Origin: Verrucomicrobiota bacterium
GTDB taxonomy: Bacteria; Verrucomicrobiota; Verrucomicrobiia; Opitutales; Opitutaceae
Direction of reading: 5' to 3'
DNA: 16,645 nt
NCBI GenBank assembly: GCA_023433275.1
Contig: JAEZDN010000126.1
Coordinates: 1 to 16,645 of the forward strand
Under the pieces are notes generated by a model, which saw only the letters and a program-made list of their open reading frames with translations, was not told the DNA's origin and did not search any database. Every line of letters begins with the position of its first letter. Within the stretch, counting starts at the first letter, position 1. A program made the position numbers and the translations under genes. Shown here one piece after another: positions 1 to 5,051 of this stretch.

Positions 1-77
1 GCGGGCGGTAACTCGCGGGGCGGGCGCTGCCCGCCCTCGCCACGATCGACCGGGCCCAGCTCGATCCGCAGGACCGC

Positions 78-1562
78 GTGAGCTACGACATTTTCAAACG
101 CCAGACCGAGGAAGGCGTGGAGGGCGAACGCTTCCCGACCGAATTGAACCAGCTCAATCAACTGAGCGGCATCCATCAGGACGCCGCCCAATTGCTGCGC
201 GGCATGCAGGCCGACAACGCCGCGCACCTGGAAAACCAATTGGCGAGACTCGAGGCGCTGCCGCGCGTCGTTGATCAGGTGATCGACCTGCTCGAGGAAG
301 GGCTCGCCCGCGGCATCACCCCGCCGCAAATCACCCTGCGCGATGTGCCCGCGCAGATTCTGAACCAGATCCCCGAGGAGCCGCTGAAAAGCCCGCTGCT
401 GGGTTCGTTCGTCAACCTGCCCGCCGCCGTCTCGGGCGAACAGGGACTCGAGCTCCGCGCCGCGGCGGCGCGCACCTACACGACCGCCGTGCGCCCGGCC
501 TTCCTCCGCCTGGAAAAATTCGTCCGCGAAAAATACCTGCCCGGCGCGCGCACCTCCATCGCCGCCTCGGACCTTCCCGACGGTCCCGCCTGGTACGCCT
601 GGCGCATCAAGACCCAGACGTCCACCGACCTCACCGCCCGGCAGATTCACGACATCGGTCTCGCCGAGGTGAAACGCATCCGCACCGAGATGGAGCGGGT
701 GAAGAACGATGCGGGCTTCGACGGCACGCTCCAGGAATTCTTCGTCCACTTGCGCACCGATCCGCGCTTCTACTTCACGGACAAGGAGGAGCTCCTGCGC
801 GCCTACCGCGACATCGCGAAACGCGCCGACCCGCAGATGATGAAACTTTTCAAGACGCTTCCCCGCACGCCCTATGGCGTCCTGCCTGTCCCCGAGTACG
901 CCGAGAAATCCCAGACCACCGCCTATTATTACCCGGGCGCGCCCGACATCGGACGTCCGGGTTATTTTTTCGCCAACACCTACGCGCTCGAAACGCGCCC
1001 AAAATGGGAAATGGAAGCCCTCACGCTCCACGAGGCCGTGCCGGGTCATCACCACCAGATCGCCCTCGCCCAGGAAACGGCCGACCTGCCCGAGTTCCGC
1101 CGCCACGGCGGTTACACCGCGTTCGTCGAAGGCTGGGGCCTGTACTCGGAAAGCCTCGGTGAGGAAATGGGCTTCTACACGGACCCCTATTCCAAGTTCG
1201 GCCAGCTGACCTATGAGATGTGGCGCGCCATCCGCCTCGTCGTCGACACTGGCATGCACGCCCTGGGTTGGTCCCGCCAACAGGCCATCGATTACTTCAA
1301 GGAAAACGCCGGCAAGTCCGAGCACGACATCGTCGTCGAGATCGACCGCTACATCGTCTGGCCGGGTCAGGCCCTCGCGTACAAACTCGGCGAGTTAAAG
1401 ATCAAGGAACTGCGCGCCCACGCCACCAGGGAACTCGGCGCGAAGTTCGACGTCCGCCTCTTCCACGACGAAATTCTGCGCAACGGCGCCGTCCCGCTCA
1501 GCGTCCTCGAAACGCACATCCAGGATTGGATCGCCGCGCAAAAAGTCACCAACCGCGGGTGA
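78..1562 (+). CDS. DUF885 family protein (zinc metallopeptidase-like), N-terminus truncated or frame-broken
   Basis: This is a DUF885 protein, a family of predicted secreted or periplasmic zinc-dependent peptidases; the substrate cannot be read from the sequence. The visible metal-site signature is HEAVPGHHHQ at about residues 318-327, followed by EGWGLYSE from about residue 351, the usual DUF885 pair. The C-terminus looks complete. The GTG at 78 is the first usable start after an in-frame TAA at 9-11. However, the same frame still reads family-like sequence upstream (ALATIDRAQLDPQDR, about 33-77), so the GTG is probably internal. At 494 residues the product is shorter than the roughly 550-600 residues usual for the family. 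It lacks a signal peptide and the first N-terminal helices. A frameshift or a stop near 9-11, or a sequencing error there, would explain this. Family assignment is firm; the true start is not. Confidence 0.85.
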   Translation: MSYDIFKRQTEEGVEGERFPTELNQLNQLSGIHQDAAQLLRGMQADNAAHLENQLARLEALPRVVDQVIDLLEEGLARGITPPQITLRDVPAQILNQIPEEPLKSPLLGSFVNLPAAVSGEQGLELRAAAARTYTTAVRPAFLRLEKFVREKYLPGARTSIAASDLPDGPAWYAWRIKTQTSTDLTARQIHDIGLAEVKRIRTEMERVKNDAGFDGTLQEFFVHLRTDPRFYFTDKEELLRAYRDIAKRADPQMMKLFKTLPRTPYGVLPVPEYAEKSQTTAYYYPGAPDIGRPGYFFANTYALETRPKWEMEALTLHEAVPGHHHQIALAQETADLPEFRRHGGYTAFVEGWGLYSESLGEEMGFYTDPYSKFGQLTYEMWRAIRLVVDTGMHALGWSRQQAIDYFKENAGKSEHDIVVEIDRYIVWPGQALAYKLGELKIKELRAHATRELGAKFDVRLFHDEILRNGAVPLSVLETHIQDWIAAQKVTNRG

Positions 1563-1649
1563 ATTGACGTGTAGCCGCGGGCGAAACTTTTTTTGTCAGG
1601 TCGTCGTTTGCGACGAGCTCACACGCGGCCCGGACCCCCTCCTCCCCCT

Positions 1650-1750
1650 GTGGGCCGGCTGCCCCCACCCGGCATCCCCTCCTCCCCCTTGTGGGCCGGG
1701 TGCCCCCACCCGGCATTTCCCCCTGTGGGCCGGGTGCCCCCACCCGGCAT
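1650..1750. repeat. Three copies of a 26-base palindromic extragenic repeat
   Basis: Three near-identical 26-base units lie at 1650-1675, 1691-1716 and 1725-1750, each GTGGGCCGGSTG followed by CCCCCACCCGGCAT. Units 2 and 3 each form a perfect 8-bp hairpin (GCCGGGTG, loop CCCC, CACCCGGC). Unit 1 has one changed base in the left arm. C-rich spacers of 15 and 8 bases separate them. There is no T-run after the stems, so they look like REP-type extragenic palindromes rather than a classical terminator, though they lie just downstream of the DUF885 stop. The rest of the gap 1563-1848 shows no convincing gene. Confidence 0.85.
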
Positions 1751-1836
1751 CCCCCTCACCACTCCCCACATTCCCCGCAGCCTTCCACAAGATATGCGGA
1801 GCTGGCATCCATCCCGTGGCTTACACTGGCAGCACA

Positions 1837-1842
1837 AAAGGA
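1837..1842 (+). promoter_or_regulatory. Ribosome binding site of the DUF2892 gene
   Basis: AAAGGA ends 6 bases before the ATG at 1849. This is one of the few recognisable Shine-Dalgarno sequences in the window, and it supports the 62-residue start over longer in-frame extensions through the repeat tract. Confidence 0.6.
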
Positions 1843-1848
1843 CACACC

Positions 1849-2037
1849 ATGAAAACAAACATCGGATCATTCGACATTGGCGCCCGGTTTCTTGGCGGCT
1901 GCCTCATCGGCCTGTGGGGTGTGCACACGGAAACGTGGTGGGGCTTGATTGCCCTGCTGCCCGTGCTGACGGCGCTGACAGGTTTCTGCCCGCTCTACGC
2001 CTTGCTGCACATCGACACGACCGCCAGCGATCACTGA
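1849..2037 (+). CDS. DUF2892 family small membrane protein (YgaP-type transmembrane domain)
   Basis: This 62-residue protein begins MKTNIGSFDIGAR and carries two hydrophobic segments (about 13-28 and 31-53) ending in GFCPLY at residues 45-50. That is the typical layout of the DUF2892/YgaP transmembrane domain: a conserved N-terminal MK.NIG..DR-like start, a helical hairpin, then GxCPLY. In YgaP this domain anchors a rhodanese; here it stands alone. Function is unknown; free-standing copies are often linked to sulfur or redox genes, and nothing adjacent confirms that here. The ATG at 1849 is preceded by AAAGGA at a good distance. The frame is open further upstream through the palindromic repeats, but that extension is low-complexity and is not credible as protein. 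The gene converges on the carbonic anhydrase gene, 33 bases away. Confidence 0.85.
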   Translation: MKTNIGSFDIGARFLGGCLIGLWGVHTETWWGLIALLPVLTALTGFCPLYALLHIDTTASDH

Positions 2038-2070
2038 GACCACCCGCGGTTCACCACCTGCCCTACGCGT

Positions 2071-2607
2071 TTAGCGGTCCGGCCGAACCACGCCGGCGTG
2101 CGCCTTCGCCACCTCGACGTATTTCTCGGCCCAAGACCGCAGCCCGAGCAATTCGGCCTCCTTCAACGGCCGCACCACTTTCGCCGGCGACCCCAGGATC
2201 ATCGAGCCGGGCGGCGCCACGAACCGCTGCGTCACCAGGGCATTGGCTCCGACGATGCATCGGTCTCCAATGACGGCGCCATCGAGGATCGTCGCGCCCA
2301 TCCCGATCAGGCATTCGTCGCCGATCTCGCAGGCGTGGATGATCGCGCTGTGCCCCACCGTCGTGTACCGGCCGATCTTGACGCCATAATCATCGGCCAG
2401 GTGGACCATCGCCAGGTCCTGGATATTTGATCCCTCGCCAATCTCGATCGTGTTGATGTCGCCCCGCAGCACGGCGCCGTACCACACGCTGCTCAATTGG
2501 CCCAGCCTCACGTCGCCGAGGACCGTTGCGTTCGCCGCCACAAATGCGGCCTGCGCCGTGTCGGGTTTCCGGCCGAGATGTCGCGCCAGTCGTTCCTTGA
2601 TGTCCAT
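2071..2607 (-). CDS. Gamma carbonic anhydrase family protein (left-handed beta-helix, YrdA/PaaY type)
   Basis: This is a 178-residue hexapeptide-repeat protein of the gamma carbonic anhydrase family, expected to be a trimeric, metal-binding left-handed beta-helix in the cytoplasm. Numbered from the ATG at 2607, it shows VWYGAVLRGD (about 41-50), the NIQD motif (61-64), and three histidines in the metal-ligand positions: H69 in MVHL, H86 and H91 in GHSAIIH. Imperfect hexapeptide turns (IGDECLIGMGA, IGDRCIVGANA) follow, then a C-terminal alpha-helix packed on the coil. Length is normal for the family. GTG at 2610 is an alternative start one codon earlier. The usual annotation is carbon dioxide hydration or a carnitine/phenylacetate-related thioesterase; the sequence does not decide which. 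A small membrane ORF ends 9 bases upstream on the same strand, so the two may be cotranscribed. Confidence 0.93.
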   Translation of the reverse strand: MDIKERLARHLGRKPDTAQAAFVAANATVLGDVRLGQLSSVWYGAVLRGDINTIEIGEGSNIQDLAMVHLADDYGVKIGRYTTVGHSAIIHACEIGDECLIGMGATILDGAVIGDRCIVGANALVTQRFVAPPGSMILGSPAKVVRPLKEAELLGLRSWAEKYVEVAKAHAGVVRPDR

Positions 2608-2616
2608 CACCGCAGG

Positions 2617-2766
2617 CTAGGACTTCTCCCCCGGAGGGCAAACCTCCGTTGGCTCGTCCGGCGCGCTCCCCGCGATCCAAACCACCAGCCCGACCACCAG
2701 GCCGGCGGCCACGGCGGCGGCGGCGGCCATCGCCACCACCAGAAAGATCAGGTCAAGCGCATCCAT
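2617..2766 (-). CDS. Small single-pass membrane protein, hypothetical
   Basis: This 49-residue ORF begins MDALDLIFLVV and is not a family I recognise. It has a short acidic N-terminus, one long Ala/Val-rich hydrophobic segment (about residues 6-33) and a polar tail DEPTEVCPPGEKS with a single cysteine. Its stop lies 9 bases before the ATG of the gamma carbonic anhydrase gene on the same strand, which suggests translational coupling or an operon. The frame is open for 20 more codons upstream, but that part is polar and unlike a leader. No clear Shine-Dalgarno is visible. It is divergent from the nucleoside transporter, with 112 bases between the two starts. It is probably real because of position and composition, but GC-rich DNA can produce such ORFs by chance. 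Confidence 0.5.
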   Translation of the reverse strand: MDALDLIFLVVAMAAAAAVAAGLVVGLVVWIAGSAPDEPTEVCPPGEKS

Positions 2767-2878
2767 GCTCTTGGGGGTTCCGCTCAGACGCCCAGGGCGG
2801 GCACTTGTTTCATCTCCCGAAAACATTCTCGCGCCGTTTCCCCTCCCTGCTAGCTATCACGCCGTCCCACCCGCTTTC

Positions 2879-4174
2879 ATGGAGCAACTTACCCACATCC
2901 TGCGCGGCGCTCTCGGCGTCGCCGTTTTCGTTGGCCTCGCCATCCTGTTCAGCGAAAACCGCCGCGCCATCAACTGGCGCATGGTCGCCATCGGGCTCTT
3001 CCTCCAATTCGCCTTCGCCGGTCTCGTCATCTACGCCGCACCCGTCCGCTACGCCGTCGAGGCCGTGGGCAACTTCTTCGTCCAGTTGCTCGCCTTCACC
3101 GGCGAGGGCACGAAATTCGTCTTCGGCACCCTCGTCGACGCCGACAAGCACGGCGTCGTCTTCGGCCTGAGCATCCTGCCCTCGATCATCTTCTTCTCGG
3201 CCTTCACTTCCGCGCTCTACTACCTCGGCATCCTCCAGAAGATCGTCTGGGCCTTCGCCTGGGTCATGACCAAGGCCATGCGCTTGTCCGGCCCCGAGAC
3301 CCTCAGCGCCTCGGCCAACATCTTTCTCGGCCAGACGGAAGCCCCGCTCCTGATCAAGCCGTACCTCAATACCATGACGCGCTCCGAGATCCTCTGCGTC
3401 ATGATCGGCGGCATGGCCACCGTCGCGGGCGCCGTCCTGATCGCGTACATCAGCTTCCTCGGCGGCACCGACCCCGCGCAACAGGTGATCTTCGCCACCC
3501 ACCTCATCACCAAGTCCGTCATCTCCGCCCCCGCCGCCCTGATGATCGCCAAGATCCTCGTGCCCCAAACCGAGGCCGTCAGCACCGACCTCGCCGTCAA
3601 CAAGGAGAAGATCGGCGCCAACCTCCTCGACGCGATCTGCCTCGGCACCACCGATGGCATCAAGCTTGCCGTCAATGTCGGCGGCATGCTCATCGTCTTC
3701 ACCGCGCTCGTCGCCCTGGTCAATTTCGTGCTCGCCCGCTGGTTGGGCGATCCGCTCGGTCTCAACGCCTGGGTCGCATCCTTCACCAACGGCACGTTCC
3801 AAACGTTCTCGCTCGAGTTCCTCCTCGGCATGCTCTTCGCCCCCGTGGCCTGGCTCATGGGCATCAGCAACGACGCCCTCCTCCAGTCCGGCTCCCTCCT
3901 CGGCACGCGCACCGTCCTCAACGAATTCGTCGCCTTCATCGATCTCGCACGCCTCAAGGACGCCGGGCTCTACACCGATCCGCGCAACCTGATGATCATG
4001 ACCTACGCGCTCTGCGGCTTCGCCAACATCGTCTCCATCGGCATCCAAATCGGCGGCATCGGCGCCATCGCCCCCGCCCAGCGCGAGAACCTCGCCAAGC
4101 TCGGCGTCAAAGCCCTCCTCGGCGGCAGCCTCGCCTGCTTCATGGCCGCCGCCATCGCCGGCATGCTGGTCTAG
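2879..4174 (+). CDS. Concentrative nucleoside transporter (NupC/CNT family)
   Basis: This 431-residue inner-membrane protein of the CNT family imports nucleosides by symport with sodium or protons. The family fingerprint is plain: an N-terminal hydrophobic region with SENRRAINWR (about 25-34), FGLSILPSIIFFSAFTSALY in the gate region, then PETLSASANIFLGQTEAPLL (about 139-158), which carries the nucleoside- and ion-binding residues, and a C-terminal transport domain with CGFANIVSIGIQIGGIGAIA (about 380-399). Length is typical of bacterial members. The ATG at 2879 is preferred over an upstream extension from about 2765, because the extension has no membrane character and family members begin near the MEQLTHILRG position. 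No Shine-Dalgarno is seen. Whether sodium or protons are used cannot be told from these motifs alone. Confidence 0.94.
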   Translation: MEQLTHILRGALGVAVFVGLAILFSENRRAINWRMVAIGLFLQFAFAGLVIYAAPVRYAVEAVGNFFVQLLAFTGEGTKFVFGTLVDADKHGVVFGLSILPSIIFFSAFTSALYYLGILQKIVWAFAWVMTKAMRLSGPETLSASANIFLGQTEAPLLIKPYLNTMTRSEILCVMIGGMATVAGAVLIAYISFLGGTDPAQQVIFATHLITKSVISAPAALMIAKILVPQTEAVSTDLAVNKEKIGANLLDAICLGTTDGIKLAVNVGGMLIVFTALVALVNFVLARWLGDPLGLNAWVASFTNGTFQTFSLEFLLGMLFAPVAWLMGISNDALLQSGSLLGTRTVLNEFVAFIDLARLKDAGLYTDPRNLMIMTYALCGFANIVSIGIQIGGIGAIAPAQRENLAKLGVKALLGGSLACFMAAAIAGMLV

Positions 4175-4212
4175 AAGATTCTGTCGGGGCCGCTCCACCT
4201 GCCTTCCTGTAG

Positions 4213-4233
4213 GGGCGCGGCTCGACCGCGCCC
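4213..4233. repeat. GC-rich hairpin downstream of the nucleoside transporter
   Basis: A perfect 8-bp inverted repeat, GGGCGCGG / CCGCGCCC with a CTCGA loop, starts 38 bases after the transporter stop. It is preceded by TGTAG and followed by more GC-rich sequence, with no U-tract. It may help stop transcription or be a member of a dispersed palindromic family; the sequence alone does not decide. Confidence 0.55.
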
Positions 4234-4262
4234 GCGGGCGACATCCGCCTGCACCTCGCAAC

Positions 4263-4287
4263 GTGGCGCCACGGCGACCCCGCCGTG
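4263..4287. repeat. Second GC-rich palindrome cluster
   Basis: This stretch holds a 10-base perfect palindrome GTGGCGCCAC (4263-4272) overlapping a 7-bp hairpin CACGGCG / CGCCGTG with an ACCC loop (4270-4287). It follows the hairpin at 4213-4233, and together they make a compact structured tail after the transporter gene. The rest of 4175-4506 shows no convincing gene apart from a short repeat remnant at 4319-4343. Confidence 0.5.
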
Positions 4288-4318
4288 ATCCGGCACCGAA
4301 CCCGATTTATCGATCCCG

Positions 4319-4343
4319 ACCATCGTGTCCATTCGCGGTTTCC
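4319..4343 (-). repeat. Remnant of the ACCACNGATGGACAC repeat family
   Basis: Read on the minus strand this stretch is GGAAACCGCGAATGGACACG followed by ATGGT. It resembles the left arm of the inverted repeat at 15907-16051 (GGAAAACCACCGATGGACAC). It appears to be a solitary, decayed half of the same dispersed family. The match is short and imperfect. Confidence 0.4.
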
Positions 4344-4506
4344 TCCTGCATCCCCCCGGCCTCCCACATCCCACATTCGGGACAGACAAATTTCATTTCC
4401 AGAATCCCCGCGCCCGACCCGCTCGCGCTTTGATTTTCTTAATACTTGGAGTCAAGCGGTTAACAACTGTCCGAAACCTTGGCATGCCGCATGCGAATAG
4501 GCGCGC

Positions 4507-4623
4507 ATGCCCCTCGTTTCCCACGTCCGCGCATTCCGGCTCCACTCCGACGTCTTCGTCACACTCGCCGTCGCCGTGGCCGCGGTCGCCTCCTTCCTGA
4601 CCGCCCTGCTTCCGGGTTTCTGA
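4507..4623 (+). CDS. Small hydrophobic protein, hypothetical
   Basis: This 38-residue ORF begins MPLVSHVRAFRLHSDVF and has a single hydrophobic C-terminal segment (about residues 17-37, Val/Ala/Leu-rich), ending at a TGA four bases before the next small ORF. I recognise no family. Support comes from its very high C/G third-position use, like the proven genes here, and its tight spacing to the following ORF, as in a two-gene operon. The 75 bases upstream are noticeably more AT-rich than the surroundings, as a promoter region would be, but I could not place clear -35 and -10 boxes. No Shine-Dalgarno is present. It could be a chance ORF. Confidence 0.35.
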   Translation: MPLVSHVRAFRLHSDVFVTLAVAVAAVASFLTALLPGF

Positions 4624-4627
4624 TGCC

Positions 4628-4867
4628 ATGAGCGATTTCATCTATCGCTGGCTTCTTGCCGCCCCGCGCCCCGGCCTGGCCACCATCGCCGTCGCGGCCT
4701 TCTGCGTTTCCGTCGCTCTGCTCCCCAACTCCACCGCTATCTCCACCGCGGCCGTCTCCGCTTTCACCGCGACGCCCGATCCGGACACCACCGCCGCCGC
4801 GTCTGCCGCCGACTGGCCCCGCACCGCGCTCCGCCTCTGGTTCCTGCTCCCGCAACTCCACCTCTGA
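4628..4867 (+). CDS. Small membrane-associated protein, hypothetical
   Basis: This 79-residue ORF begins MSDFIYRWLLAAPRPG and holds a hydrophobic stretch at about 17-33 (GLATIAVAAFCVSVALL), an Ala/Thr/Ser-rich middle, and a short hydrophobic end (LRLWFLLPQLHL). I recognise no family. GC-rich third positions fit a coding sequence, and the start lies four bases after the stop of the 38-residue ORF. It may be a signal-anchored or secreted small protein. It precedes the permease array by 184 bases that contain dispersed repeats, so a functional link with the permeases is not shown. ADOP genes in other genomes often follow a PadR-type regulator; this protein does not look like one. Confidence 0.45.
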   Translation: MSDFIYRWLLAAPRPGLATIAVAAFCVSVALLPNSTAISTAAVSAFTATPDPDTTAAASAADWPRTALRLWFLLPQLHL

Positions 4868-4900
4868 AGCCGAGCCCGCCGCGCCCTCTGAATAAGTCCG

Positions 4901-4926
4901 AAGGATGAATTAAGAATTAAGAAATC
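4901..4926 (+). repeat. Dispersed repeat AAGGAYGAATYAAGAAYTAA, copy 1
   Basis: This 26-base AT-rich stretch matches 10080-10105 at 23 of 26 positions, all three differences being C/T changes. In both places it lies a few dozen bases before a CCAACTCGTTCTC polypyrimidine arm in the spacer ahead of a permease gene. Confidence 0.7.
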
Positions 4927-4955
4927 AAACCGTGTCACTGCTCTCCCCGTGCCAG

Positions 4956-4993
4956 CCAACTCGTTCTCTTTCTCTTAATCTTTCTCTTTCTCC
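4956..4993 (+). repeat. Polypyrimidine repeat arm, solitary copy
   Basis: The stretch begins CCAACTCGTTCTCTTTCTCT and continues as an almost pure C/T tract with one AA step. It is the same left arm found at 10170, 10380, 13081 and 13270, but the polypurine partner is missing here. It sits 58 bases before the first permease start. Confidence 0.8.
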
Positions 4994-5016
4994 GCGCCGC
5001 ACCCCACCCCGCTCTG

Positions 5017-5037
5017 TTCCTGATTCCTGATTCCTGA
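5017..5037 (+). repeat. Three tandem TTCCTGA heptamers in the leader of the first permease gene
   Basis: TTCCTGA occurs at 5017-5023, 5024-5030 and 5031-5037 without gaps, ending 14 bases before the ATG at 5052. The remaining leader is C-rich (CCCTCCCCTCCC) and has no Shine-Dalgarno. Confidence 0.75.
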
Positions 5038-5051
5038 ATCCCTCCCCTCCC

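Noticed and set aside
1601..1616. Possible terminator hairpin TCGTCG-TTTG-CGACGA
   Set aside because: Only 6 bp, and the T-run lies before, not after, the stem.
1564..1848. N-terminal extension of the DUF2892 protein through the palindromic repeats
   Set aside because: The added residues are Pro/His/Cys low complexity encoded by the hairpin repeats, and a proper ribosome site precedes the ATG at 1849.
2810..4261. Long minus-strand open frame over the nucleoside transporter gene
   Set aside because: Its protein is a Gly/Glu/Asp/Ala-rich string without domains, typical of the antisense frame of a GC-rich gene. The plus strand carries clear CNT motifs.
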